From positions 35,383-99,382 of the forward strand of contig JAIBEK010000055.1 in assembly GCA_019459145.1 (NCBI GenBank): DNA of 64,000 nt, read 5' to 3'. The position numbers and the translations under genes were made by a program. Origin of the DNA: Arenimonas sp. (GTDB lineage Bacteria > Pseudomonadota > Alphaproteobacteria > Rhizobiales > Rhizobiaceae). The number at the start of each line of letters is the position of its first letter. Within the stretch, counting starts at the first letter, position 1. The notes under the pieces are model-generated. The model was given only the letters and a program-made list of their open reading frames with translations. It had not been told where the DNA came from and ran no database searches. Shown here one piece after another: positions 18,208-28,121 of this stretch.

Positions 18208-18971
18208 TCGTTACGCAGTGTCCTGGTGGAGAACGTGAACAGAATCATACCGGCAAACAATGCACAAAATACCCAGCTATAGAGGTATTCCGGACTGAAG
18301 CTCGTGGCGCGATATTCTGGATAAAACCCTCGCCGGAAGAGTGTCACCACATGGATTACCGGATTCAAGAGAATGATTTCCCTAAAGGGGTTCGGCAAAG
18401 CCTCCGGCAGAAACACAACTCCCGACAACAGAAACAGCGGGCGGCTGACGATATGAAACACGCTCTCGTAAAGCGGGTATTTCAAGAACAGCACCGTATT
18501 GACCAAGCTGGCTCCCAGCGCGAGGAGACTTCCAAGCAGCGCAGCTTCGATGATAAATCCCCAGCCGGGCTGCAGCGAGGTGTGCAGTGTGCTGGCGATG
18601 ACAGAGAATACGATCAAGCCAACCAGGACAGTGGTGCCCATCTGAAGAATATAACGGGCCACCACAGTATCTATCGGTGCCACATTCGGGTAGCTCAACA
18701 ACGATTTGTTGGCCTTCAAAGCACCGCTCACTTGACCAAGAGTCGCCAGATAGAACTGAAAGCCGATATAACCGGTCGCGAAGAACATAGGGAAGCTGGA
18801 CCCCAGCGGCGGGGCGTGCGCGATCGCGCTGAAGATTACGGTCATCAGCATGACGTGAGCGGCAGGGTCCAGCAGTGCCCATAGGTAACCACCCGGCTTG
18901 TTACCGAATCGTGCCGACATCTCGCGCATCAACAGTGCGGCAACGATCCTGAGATGTGTCTTTATATACAC
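18204..18971 (-). CDS. rkpT: Capsule polysaccharide ABC exporter, permease (KpsM/RkpT-like)
   Basis: This ABC-2 type permease has 255 residues and about six membrane segments. REMSARFGNKPGGYLWALLDP near the N-terminus is the conserved cytoplasmic amphipathic region of polysaccharide and teichoate exporters. LLSGVVFLPEALPNPFREI is the late conserved loop. The start is a GTG at 18971, because GGAGGAG lies five bases upstream and homology begins there. A longer frame to 19046 adds 25 unrelated residues. With the ATPase and KpsE-like protein it exports the capsule chain across the inner membrane. Confidence 0.93.
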   Translation of the reverse strand: MYIKTHLRIVAALLMREMSARFGNKPGGYLWALLDPAAHVMLMTVIFSAIAHAPPLGSSFPMFFATGYIGFQFYLATLGQVSGALKANKSLLSYPNVAPIDTVVARYILQMGTTVLVGLIVFSVIASTLHTSLQPGWGFIIEAALLGSLLALGASLVNTVLFLKYPLYESVFHIVSRPLFLLSGVVFLPEALPNPFREIILLNPVIHVVTLFRRGFYPEYRATSFSPEYLYSWVFCALFAGMILFTFSTRTLRNE

Positions 18972-19220
18972 TATTGCTCCTCCAGATCCCAAAAGCACTC
19001 GACCTAGGTCGCTTGAGAGGTGGCGTGTGTCATACGTAACGAGCATGCATCATGTTTTTGTGGCAAAAAAGGGCTCGCCGAGCCTATTGCCGTCCTCTTT
19101 TGCCTTTCATGCGCGCTTGAAGCAGCCGGATTTGCTTACTCCTGAAAAGGGCCTTTTCGGACACGCAATCCCAGTGACCCGCGTAATCCAATGTTCATTG
19201 CTTCAGAGCGTAGAGCGAAG

Positions 19221-20279
19221 CTAGGCAATTCCCGTTTCACTTGCTCCGAGAGTCTCTAACAATAAACGACCCTGCGCAATCGGGTCGGCATCGGATTTTA
19301 AGAAGCCCACAATGTCGGCCACATCGCCCGCGATCTGGGTTGTCTTGGCCAAGCCGAAACCGCGCTCGAGCAGATAGCCCTGCTTCTCTCCGAACACAAA
19401 CGGAATTGTGCCGTCGCTTCGAACCGGCTTGCGAAAATGGGTCAGGGCGAAGAGCTTCGTCCATTCCTTGCGGAGCGCTTTCGAAACATTCACATCGCTG
19501 CCCTTGAAACAGACGGGCCCGGACGCTTCGTCTATCCAGTGCAAAATACCTAGCAGAAACGGTGCATTATAGATTGTTCCACTGCCGCCCTCTCTCAAAC
19601 TCGTTACTTGGTGCCTGGCGAAAGAGGTTCCTAAAGTTCGCACTTCACCATTCAAATACTCGATATCACCTCCTGGGACTGCCGTAATTTTCGGCGCGTT
19701 CATTAATATCTCGGGCCGTGGTTTCTTCGGAATGGCTTTGGTTAGGAAATCCAAAACTTTCTCGGCCATAACAATCTGGTATTCGGGTGTTAAATGTCCC
19801 CAATCCGCGAAGATTTCATCGACGCCAATGCCGCCCTTCGCGAGTCTCTGCACCGTCGCAAAACCGTCGATATAATCGATGCCGTAGTGGTCGCAGATTT
19901 TCGTGCAAATATTGTAAGCATCGGTATTTTTTCCTTCTTGAGCGAAGGCTCGTTGAGGTAAAAAAACGCAAATCGGCGTGCATACGGCTTCATCTGTCGC
20001 GAAATGACGAAGTAGACCGGTATAAGAAGCGGCTAAATATTCGAGAGACAGGTTGCTTATGTCCAGAAACTGTTGATCATTTATTGTGAAATCCAGAAGG
20101 GCGTAATCAAAATTATCTGCAATGTTCTCTTTTGAGATTATAAAACTTCCGTAGAGGGATGGGCTTGCTCCAAGCGAGAGGTTTTCAATTTCCCAATGTT
20201 CGGGGCTAATTTTTTTCAGAGCATTCGCCCATCCGCGGGTCATCACTGAATTGGAAGTTCCGATAATGGCAATTCGCAT
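19221..20279 (-). CDS. SGNH-hydrolase-like protein in capsule locus
   Basis: The 352-residue protein begins MRIAIIGTSNSVMTRGW; the serine in GTSNS fits SGNH block I. DFTINDQ resembles block III (GxND). DWGHLTPEYQIVMAEKV near residue 160 has the Asp-x-x-His pattern of block V. The N-terminal ~190 residues therefore look like an SGNH esterase fold; the rest (190-352) is unrecognised. Members beside polysaccharide genes usually act as O-acyl esterases or modify the chain. Base composition is clearly more AT-rich than the neighbours (about 19.2-20.5 kb), a sign of separate acquisition. Divergent from rkpA across a 276-bp gap. Confidence 0.6.
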   Translation of the reverse strand: MRIAIIGTSNSVMTRGWANALKKISPEHWEIENLSLGASPSLYGSFIISKENIADNFDYALLDFTINDQQFLDISNLSLEYLAASYTGLLRHFATDEAVCTPICVFLPQRAFAQEGKNTDAYNICTKICDHYGIDYIDGFATVQRLAKGGIGVDEIFADWGHLTPEYQIVMAEKVLDFLTKAIPKKPRPEILMNAPKITAVPGGDIEYLNGEVRTLGTSFARHQVTSLREGGSGTIYNAPFLLGILHWIDEASGPVCFKGSDVNVSKALRKEWTKLFALTHFRKPVRSDGTIPFVFGEKQGYLLERGFGLAKTTQIAGDVADIVGFLKSDADPIAQGRLLLETLGASETGIA

Positions 20280-20555
20280 TTTTGCGGTGGCTCTCTGATT
20301 TGTTTGGCACTTAATAACTTAACCATCGACGGGCGTCTACGAGCGCGTTTGTTCACTTGCTTCGTCCTGTTGGTGATGCCGTGATAGTTGGCTCCTGGAT
20401 ATTAGGAGCATTCGCCCGAAGCCTCCTTCGCGATCCGATAAAGCCGTGATGCGATTGACGCTGTATCAGTGCTTGGCTAAGTGGATGCGGGATGCTTTTG
20501 TTGAAGCGCCGAGGTTGTCGTGCCGTAAACCAATGAAACTCTGCGATCGAAGTAT

Positions 20556-23500
20556 ATGACAGTAGAAGTAATCGGGCGTGCATGCGCCGCACCTGGGGCC
20601 GGATCGCCTGAGGCGTTGTTCGAGATGATGCGTGCGGGGGTCTGTGCGGTCACGAGCATTCCTGGCGATCGCTGGGACCGTGCGCGGTTCTGGCATCCGC
20701 AGATGGGCGTGGCGGGCAAGTATTACACCGATGCTGCAGGTGTGCTCGATGACATCCACGCATTCGACCCGGCCTTGTTCGGCATTTCGCGTCGTGAAGC
20801 GACCTTCATGGATCCGCAGCAGCGCCTGCTTCTGGAACTGACCTGGCGGGCGCTCGAGGATGCCAATCTGCCGGTCGCCAGCCTGCAGGACGAGCGGGTT
20901 GCCGTCTATGTCGGCGCGTCCAGTCTCGACCATGCCAATCTTTCGGTTGAAGATCCCGCGGCGCCGGGTCCGTATTTCATGACCGGCAATACACTGTCGA
21001 TCGTCTCCAACCGCATCTCCCACGTCTTCGGCCTCAAGGGTCCGAGCCTGACGGTCGATACCGCCTGTTCGTCCTCGCTGGTCGCTCTCGACCATGCCGT
21101 GCGCGCCATCAATTCCGGTCTGGTCGATACCGCGATCGTCGGCGGCGTGAACATGCTCGTGCATCCGCTGCCCTTCGTCGGCTTCGCCCAGGCGCGCATG
21201 CTGTCGCCCGACGGGCTTTGCAAGGCCTATGATAATGACGGTATCGGCTATGTGCGCGCCGAAGGTGGCGCCGTGCTCATACTCCGGTCGTCCGAGCGTG
21301 TCGCCCGCGAGGGTGACCGCAGCCGTGCGACCATCGTCGCGTCGGGCATCAACGCCGCCGGGCGAACCAATGGCATCTCGCTGCCGTCTCGCGAGGCGCA
21401 GGCGGAATTGCTGATGTCGATCTATTCCGACGCTATCGATCCCCGCGACGTCGCCTTTGTCGAAGGACATGGAACCGGCACCAAGGTCGGAGATCCGGCC
21501 GAGGTCTGGTCGCTCGGCCAGGTGATCGGCATGCGCCGGGAAGAGCCGGTGTGGATCGGTTCGATCAAGACCAATATCGGCCACACGGAACCCGCTTCCG
21601 GCTTGCTGGGCGTGATCAAGGCTATGCTCGCCCTGGAGCACGACTATCTGCCGGCTTCGCTGCATTTCGATACGCCGAACGAGGACATTGATTTCCAGGG
21701 TCTCAACGTTCGCGTCGCGGACAAGCCGGTGGTGCTGGCGAAGAGCGACCGGCCACGTCTGGCCGGCATCAATTCCTTCGGCTTCGGCGGCGCCAATGCG
21801 CACGTGGTGATCGCCGACCCGCAGGCTGCCACGGCGACCGAGGCGTCGAAGCCGGCCGAGGACGATTCGCCGCGACTTCTGATGGTCAGCGCACACACCG
21901 CCGACAGCCTTAAGGGCCTGCTTGTCGCCTATCGCGACCGCCTCGCTCAGGCCGATAGCGAAGAGGAGGCGGCCGCCATCGTTGCCGCCGCGAGCGCCAA
22001 CCGTTCGGCACTGCGTCATCGTTTCGTGGTCGCGGGGGATCGCGTCCAGGTGATCGAAGCGATCGACGCGCATATTGCCGGTGCGGATTCGCTCGCCGAG
22101 ACCGGTGAAGCACTGTCGCGCGACCCGAAGGTCGCCCTGGTGTTTTCCGGCAACGGCGCGCAGTGGGCCGGCATGGGCCTCGAAGCGCTCAGGCACAATG
22201 CCTCCTTCCGCAAGGCGTTCGAGCGGATTTCCGCGCTTTTCTCACGCCAGTCTCCCATCGATCTCAAGGCATCGCTGAGCGATCGCGAACTGGAGAGCAA
22301 ACTCAGCGACACCAAGCTGGCGCAGCCACTGCTGTTCGCCATTCAGGCCGCCTTGACGGACAGCCTGGTGGAAATGGGCCTTCGCCCGACGGCGAGCTTC
22401 GGCCATTCGGTCGGCGAAGTGGCGGCCGCCTACGCGACCGGCGCGCTGTCGCTCGAAGATGCGGTCACCGTCATCGCCAAGCGCTCGTTGCACCAGGACG
22501 TGCTGGCCGGCGAGGGAACCATGGCCGCCGTCAAGCTTGGTGAGCAGGCGGCCGCCGAACTGATCCGCTCGCTTGGCCTGGAAGAGCTCGAAGTCGCAGC
22601 GATCAATGCGCCGAACTCCGTGACGATCTCGGGTTCTTACGAAAACATCAAGTTGCTGCGCGAGCGCGCCCGCAAGCGCAAGGTTGCGGTCCAGCCGCTC
22701 GACATCAACTATCCCTTCCATCACCCGTTGATCGACCGGTCGCGGGACGCCTTCCTCTCCGACATGCCGCCTATCGCGCCACGTCGCGGCGATACGGTGT
22801 TCATCTCGACCGTCACCGGCACCGCGATCACCGGCGAGGCGCTGACCCCGGAATACTGGTGGCGCAATGTTCGCCAGCCGGTGAAATTCCAGCAGGCGGC
22901 AGAAGAGGCGATGGCGCTCGGCTGCAACGTCTTCATCGAGGTGACGCCGCGCGCCATCCTCGGTGGCTATCTTTCCGATATTGCCAAGCAGCGTTCGGCT
23001 TCGATCAACTACGTCGGCACGCTGTCGCGGGACGATGGACACTTGGACAGCGACCCGATCCTGCAGGCCATGGCGCGCGCCATCGCCTGCGGTGCGGCAG
23101 TCGACGGGGCCAAGGTGTTCGGCAAGCGCAATGCCTTCGTTTCGCTGCCCGAGCTGCCGTTCGAAAAGATCGATCTGCAGCCGGATCGCACCAGCGACCG
23201 CGCCGACATTTACGGCCGTGACAGCGAAGTCGGCTACACGCTCGTCGGCTGGCGGATCGACCCCAACGGCGCGACCTGGAAAAACCATATCGACGCCCAT
23301 CTATTCCCGGACTTGGCCGAACACGTCGTCGATGGACGCTCGATCCTGCCGGGCAGCGGTTTCATCGAGATCGCCGTCTCGGCGGCGAGCCAGTTGTACG
23401 GGCAGTCGCGCGTCGAAATCACCAATCTCGAAATCGTTCGCCCTCTCGAGCTCAGCGAGAGCCGCCTGATCGAGCTTTCGACCGTGATCTCGCCCGAGAC

Positions 23501-26500
23501 CGGCGATCTCGAGATCCGGTCGCGCGAGCGGCTGAGCGAGGACGACTGGACGATCCATGCGGTCGCCCGGGTGCGCAAGCTCACCGCTTCCGAGGTGCGC
23601 CCGGCGCCCGCCTTGCCGCAGATCGACGTAACTGCGCAGATTGATGCGAAGAAGGCCTATGGCATCGCCGCCAATTTCGGCCTCGACTATGGCCCGCATT
23701 TCCAGCTGATGGAGCGGACCATTTGCCGCGGCGATCGATTGATCGAGGTGTCGCTTGGCGAACCCGCGACGCCGGCCCATCCGATGCTGAGCTATAATCT
23801 CAACCCGGTTTCCGTCGACGCCGTTTTCCACGGCCTGGTTGCCCTGTTCGACCGGTTCAGCGGCGACCATCGCGGCGCGCCTTACATTCCGGTGCGTTTC
23901 GGCCAGATCCGCATCGACCGCACCGGCGCGACGATCCGTCGGGCGGTGATTGAGATCGACCGGCTGAGCCCGACCTCGATCAAGGCCAAGTTCCATCTGT
24001 TCGATGCGGATGGCGAGCGGGTCGCGTCCTTCGAGGACTGCCGCTTCCGTCGCACCTACCTGAAACAGCGCAAGACGCTCAGCGCGCTTTCCTTCCACTA
24101 CGAGGCGCTGGCATCGTCTGTTGCGGGGCGTGCCCTGCCGGCGGCGGCTGCCATCTCCGCGGATTCCTGCTTCGCGCATCTGCCGGAAACCGGCATCGAC
24201 AACGAGACGCTCCTGTTCAACGCGGCGATCATGCGGGCCCTGCATGACATGGCAAGCGCTCTCGTTGGCGACAAGGCGAACCTCAGCGCAGCCGATCTTC
24301 CGAGCGATCCGACCTTGCGTCCCTTCCTGTTCAACGGCCTGCACCTGCTGGCCGATGCCGGGTTTATCGAGCAGCTTGACGGGGAATGGATCGTCGATCC
24401 GGAATGTCCCCTGCCGCCGGTCGCCGAGATCCTCGGCGAACTCTACAAGGAATGCCCGGATCGTGCCGTCGAGGCGGTCCTGATCAACGACGTCTATCGC
24501 GAAGTGCTCGATCGTCTGGTCGAGCGCAAGGCCGACGCTGTCGATGACGTCTCGACGAAGCGCGACCATTTCCTCAGCGAGGCGACCGTCGAGCACCAGG
24601 AAATCCATTCCATCGCGGCCCGGTCGCGGATCGCCATCCTGCTGGACGGCCTGCGCGCCTGGTTGGGCAAGCGGACGTCGGAGGGCAGCCTTCGGATCCT
24701 CGAGCTTGGCAGCACCTCGGTCGGCTTGAGCCGCGGCATCGCAGAGATCGCCGCCGACCATGGCGCGCGGCTGGTGATCTATGAGCCGGATGGCGCGCTT
24801 CGTCATCGTCTCGAACTCGCTTTCGAAGATCAGGCCCATGTCAGTGTCCTTTCGCGCGAAGGACTGTCGCGGCTCGGCTCAGCCGATGTTGTTCTGAGCG
24901 CCAGCAACCAGCTTCGCAATTTGTTGGAGGCGGATTTTGCATCGGAGAAGGGCGCTGAAGCCCTGACCGGTGCTCAGGCCTTGCTGGCCACCGTCGAAGC
25001 GCCTTCGCTGTTCCACGACTTCGTCTTGGGGCTGTCCGATGGCTGGTTCGCCCGCAGCCAGACCGCCGAATTCCCGATCGGAGCGATGGCGACCGCCAGC
25101 GATTGGCGCGCGGTCCTGTCGAATATCGGCTTTGCCGAGGCGGATGTGGTCCTGCGTGAAATGACCGGCGGGCCGGTCATCACCATCGAAACCACGACCG
25201 CAGCCTCCGCTGATTCCAAAATCTCGGATGCCACAGCCGCGACACAGAACCCGGTCCTGCTCGTTCACGACGGACGGATTGCCCCGGACGCCTTGTCCAC
25301 GGCAGCCGAAGGTAAGGGCTTCCCGTCCTTCGAGATCTTTGCCGCAAGCGGCGATCTTACCGCCGACAAGAAGGCCTTCACAGAACACTTCGAGCGGCAT
25401 GCGGATGGCCCGCTGGACGTGATCCATCTCTCTCCGGCCATCGACGCGGCGGCGGACGGCTCTGCCGTGCTTCAGGACAATGTGCTGATCCTCAGCGCCT
25501 TTGCCCTGGCGCTTGCCGACTATCGTGGATCGCTCGCAAAGGAGCCGGCGCCGATCCGGCTTCTGGTGTCGGCACCCGGCGGTGCGCCGGTGGCCGATCG
25601 ATCGGCCGCCGACACGGTCAATTCCGGTCTGTGGACCTTCCTGCGCGTGCTGCGCAATGAATTCGACTTCCTCGATGTCCAAAGCATCGACAGCGGTGCA
25701 TCGCGCCGCGATCTCGCCGATCTTATCGCCGACGTGGCGACGATTTGCGTGCCGGGTGTCGCCAATCGCGAATGGTGCGTTAGCATCGACGGCCGAAGCG
25801 TGCTCGAAATGCGCGCCGTTCCGGGCGCAATGCCGGAAGCCAGCGCCGTCACGACCCGCTTCGACGCTGCCGTCATCCGCCAGCAAACGCCGTCGCAGGT
25901 ATCGAGTATCCGCTGGGAAAGCTGCGATGTGCCGGCCATCGGCGCGGACGAGGTTCTGGTCGAGGTGGCGGCCACGGGCCTCAACTTCCGTGACGTGATG
26001 TGGGCCATGGGCCTCCTGCCGGAAGAGGCGCTAGAGGACGGCTTCGCCGGCGCTTCGATCGGCATGGAGTTCTCCGGCCGCGTCGTCGCTGTCGGCAAGA
26101 ATGTCAGCGACATCGCCATCGGCGATCCGGTGATGGCGATTGCCGCGGCAGCCTTCTCCACGCATGTCGCGGTCGATCGTGCCGGTGTGGCCAAGCTGCC
26201 GGCCGGCGTCGATCCGGTCGCTGCCGCCTCGATCCCGGTCGTCTTCCTCACGGCCTATTACGCGATCATCGAGCTTGCCAGGGCACGCCCGGGCGAAACC
26301 ATCCTGATCCACGGCGCGGCCGGCGGTGTCGGCCTTGCCGCCCTCCAGGTCGCCAAGCATGCTGGTCTGAAAGTCATCGCCACCGCCGGTACGCAGGAAA
26401 AGCGTCGCTTCGTCGAAATGCTCGGCGCCGACCACATCTTCGATTCCCGCTCCCTCAGCTTCGTCAACGACGTGCTGTCGGTGACCGGCGGAGAGGGTGT

Positions 26501-28103
26501 CGATCTGGTGCTCAACTCGCTGTTCGGCGAGGCGATGGAACAGAGCCTGTCGCTCGTCAAGCCGTTCGGCCGCTTCCTCGAACTCGGCAAGCGCGACTAC
26601 TATGCCGACAGCAAGATCGGCCTTCGGCCGTTCCGTCGCAATGTCAGCTATTTCGGTATCGACGCCGACCAGTTGCTCGTACTCCATCCCGAGCTTTCGC
26701 GGCGGATGCTGTCCGAGATCGGGGCGCTGTTCGAGGAGGGCGTATTCTCGCCGCTTCCCTATCGCGCCTTCGATCATGACGAGATCGGCGATGCCTTCCG
26801 GCTCATGCAGAATGCCGGCCATATCGGCAAGATCGTCGTCCTGCCGCCGAAGGCAGGGGTGGATCGCGTCGCTTCGCGGACGCAGCGCAAGATGGTGGTC
26901 GACCCCAAGGGCGTTCATCTGGTGGTCGGCGGGATCGGCGGCTTCGGCCTGGTGGCCGCTGAATGGCTGGTCGAGAAAGGTGCGCGTCATGTCGCGCTCT
27001 GCTCGCGCCGGGGCGTCGCCGATGCGGAAACGGCGGCGGCGATCGAAGGCTGGCGCGAGGCCGGCGTCGAGGCCCATCTGTTTGCCTGCGACGTGACCAA
27101 GGAATCCGACGTCAAGACGATGCTGGCAGCGATCCGCAAGGTCGGCCCGCTGAAGAGCGTCGTCCATGCGGCCATGGTCCTAGACGATGCGCTGATCGGC
27201 AATCTCAACCGCGAGCGCAATCAGCCGGTCATCGACGTCAAGGCCAAGGGGGCCGCGATCCTCGATCGCCTGACCCGTGCCGACAGTCTGGACAATTTCA
27301 TCCTGTTCTCGTCGGTGACGACGCTGGTCGGCAATCCCGGCCAGGCCAATTACGTGGCGGCCAACGGCTTCCTCGAAGGCCTTGCGCGTGCTCGGCGCAT
27401 CGCCGGACTGCCGGGTCTGGCCGTCGGTTTCGGCGCCATCGCCGATGCGGGCTATCTCGCTCGCAATACGGAGGTCGGCCAGCGGCTGGATCGCCGCCTT
27501 GGCAAGACGGCGCTCGGGTCGCGTGAAGCGCTGCAATGCGTCGAGGACTATATCGCGTCCGCGCCCGACAGCGTCGAGGCTGCCGTGGTCATGGTCTCGG
27601 AATTCGACTGGGGTGCCGCCCACCATCTGCGGGTGGTTGGGGAAGACCTGTTCGAGGTCGTCATGCGTCGGGCTTCGCATCATGCAAGCGGGGCCGAAGG
27701 GGGCGAGATCGACCTTGCGGCAATGATCGAGGGCAAGACGCAGGTCGAGGCCCATGATATCCTGTTCGACGTGGTGGCGCAGGAAATCGCCAACATCCTC
27801 AGAGTGTCACGCGAAAGCATCTCCAAGGACAGTGTTCTCAAGGAAATCGGGCTGGACAGCCTCATGGCCGTTGAACTCGGTTTGAATTTCGAACAGAATA
27901 CCGGCTTCGACATGCCGCTGAGTAGCCTGGCAGACAATGCCACGGTTGGGGACATCACGCGGCGTCTCTTCGAGAAGGTCAGATCGCGGAGTGATACGGA
28001 CGAAACGTCGGCCGGAAAGCCGGACGATCTGAGGATTCTCGACGAATTGAGCCGGCGTCACGGCGGAGCCGATCAGGAAGGCAACTCCGAGTCCTCGGAG
28101 TGA
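20556..28103 (+). CDS. rkpA: Type I fatty-acid/polyketide synthase RkpA
   Basis: This is a 2,515-residue single-module synthase. Domains in order: ketosynthase (1-420; VDTACSSSL Cys near 169, VEGHGTGTKVGDP and NIGHTEPASG histidines); acyltransferase (about 530-830; GHSVGEVAAAY near 616); dehydratase (about 915-1170; HVVDGRSILPG); and a methyltransferase-like region with a degenerate motif I (LRILELGSTSVG near 1383). It continues with enoylreductase (about 1760-2095; LIHGAAGGVGLAALQVAK), ketoreductase (about 2110-2290; LVVGGIGGFGLVAAEWL) and acyl carrier protein (about 2390-2470; EIGLDSLMAVELG, Ser near 2434). It matches RkpA of Sinorhizobium, needed for K-antigen production, probably through a specialised acyl chain. 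It forms an operon with rkpG and rkpH. Confidence 0.93.
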   Translation: MTVEVIGRACAAPGAGSPEALFEMMRAGVCAVTSIPGDRWDRARFWHPQMGVAGKYYTDAAGVLDDIHAFDPALFGISRREATFMDPQQRLLLELTWRALEDANLPVASLQDERVAVYVGASSLDHANLSVEDPAAPGPYFMTGNTLSIVSNRISHVFGLKGPSLTVDTACSSSLVALDHAVRAINSGLVDTAIVGGVNMLVHPLPFVGFAQARMLSPDGLCKAYDNDGIGYVRAEGGAVLILRSSERVAREGDRSRATIVASGINAAGRTNGISLPSREAQAELLMSIYSDAIDPRDVAFVEGHGTGTKVGDPAEVWSLGQVIGMRREEPVWIGSIKTNIGHTEPASGLLGVIKAMLALEHDYLPASLHFDTPNEDIDFQGLNVRVADKPVVLAKSDRPRLAGINSFGFGGANAHVVIADPQAATATEASKPAEDDSPRLLMVSAHTADSLKGLLVAYRDRLAQADSEEEAAAIVAAASANRSALRHRFVVAGDRVQVIEAIDAHIAGADSLAETGEALSRDPKVALVFSGNGAQWAGMGLEALRHNASFRKAFERISALFSRQSPIDLKASLSDRELESKLSDTKLAQPLLFAIQAALTDSLVEMGLRPTASFGHSVGEVAAAYATGALSLEDAVTVIAKRSLHQDVLAGEGTMAAVKLGEQAAAELIRSLGLEELEVAAINAPNSVTISGSYENIKLLRERARKRKVAVQPLDINYPFHHPLIDRSRDAFLSDMPPIAPRRGDTVFISTVTGTAITGEALTPEYWWRNVRQPVKFQQAAEEAMALGCNVFIEVTPRAILGGYLSDIAKQRSASINYVGTLSRDDGHLDSDPILQAMARAIACGAAVDGAKVFGKRNAFVSLPELPFEKIDLQPDRTSDRADIYGRDSEVGYTLVGWRIDPNGATWKNHIDAHLFPDLAEHVVDGRSILPGSGFIEIAVSAASQLYGQSRVEITNLEIVRPLELSESRLIELSTVISPETGDLEIRSRERLSEDDWTIHAVARVRKLTASEVRPAPALPQIDVTAQIDAKKAYGIAANFGLDYGPHFQLMERTICRGDRLIEVSLGEPATPAHPMLSYNLNPVSVDAVFHGLVALFDRFSGDHRGAPYIPVRFGQIRIDRTGATIRRAVIEIDRLSPTSIKAKFHLFDADGERVASFEDCRFRRTYLKQRKTLSALSFHYEALASSVAGRALPAAAAISADSCFAHLPETGIDNETLLFNAAIMRALHDMASALVGDKANLSAADLPSDPTLRPFLFNGLHLLADAGFIEQLDGEWIVDPECPLPPVAEILGELYKECPDRAVEAVLINDVYREVLDRLVERKADAVDDVSTKRDHFLSEATVEHQEIHSIAARSRIAILLDGLRAWLGKRTSEGSLRILELGSTSVGLSRGIAEIAADHGARLVIYEPDGALRHRLELAFEDQAHVSVLSREGLSRLGSADVVLSASNQLRNLLEADFASEKGAEALTGAQALLATVEAPSLFHDFVLGLSDGWFARSQTAEFPIGAMATASDWRAVLSNIGFAEADVVLREMTGGPVITIETTTAASADSKISDATAATQNPVLLVHDGRIAPDALSTAAEGKGFPSFEIFAASGDLTADKKAFTEHFERHADGPLDVIHLSPAIDAAADGSAVLQDNVLILSAFALALADYRGSLAKEPAPIRLLVSAPGGAPVADRSAADTVNSGLWTFLRVLRNEFDFLDVQSIDSGASRRDLADLIADVATICVPGVANREWCVSIDGRSVLEMRAVPGAMPEASAVTTRFDAAVIRQQTPSQVSSIRWESCDVPAIGADEVLVEVAATGLNFRDVMWAMGLLPEEALEDGFAGASIGMEFSGRVVAVGKNVSDIAIGDPVMAIAAAAFSTHVAVDRAGVAKLPAGVDPVAAASIPVVFLTAYYAIIELARARPGETILIHGAAGGVGLAALQVAKHAGLKVIATAGTQEKRRFVEMLGADHIFDSRSLSFVNDVLSVTGGEGVDLVLNSLFGEAMEQSLSLVKPFGRFLELGKRDYYADSKIGLRPFRRNVSYFGIDADQLLVLHPELSRRMLSEIGALFEEGVFSPLPYRAFDHDEIGDAFRLMQNAGHIGKIVVLPPKAGVDRVASRTQRKMVVDPKGVHLVVGGIGGFGLVAAEWLVEKGARHVALCSRRGVADAETAAAIEGWREAGVEAHLFACDVTKESDVKTMLAAIRKVGPLKSVVHAAMVLDDALIGNLNRERNQPVIDVKAKGAAILDRLTRADSLDNFILFSSVTTLVGNPGQANYVAANGFLEGLARARRIAGLPGLAVGFGAIADAGYLARNTEVGQRLDRRLGKTALGSREALQCVEDYIASAPDSVEAAVVMVSEFDWGAAHHLRVVGEDLFEVVMRRASHHASGAEGGEIDLAAMIEGKTQVEAHDILFDVVAQEIANILRVSRESISKDSVLKEIGLDSLMAVELGLNFEQNTGFDMPLSSLADNATVGDITRRLFEKVRSRSDTDETSAGKPDDLRILDELSRRHGGADQEGNSESSE

Positions 28104-28121
28104 GTGCCTTGGAGCGCTGAA

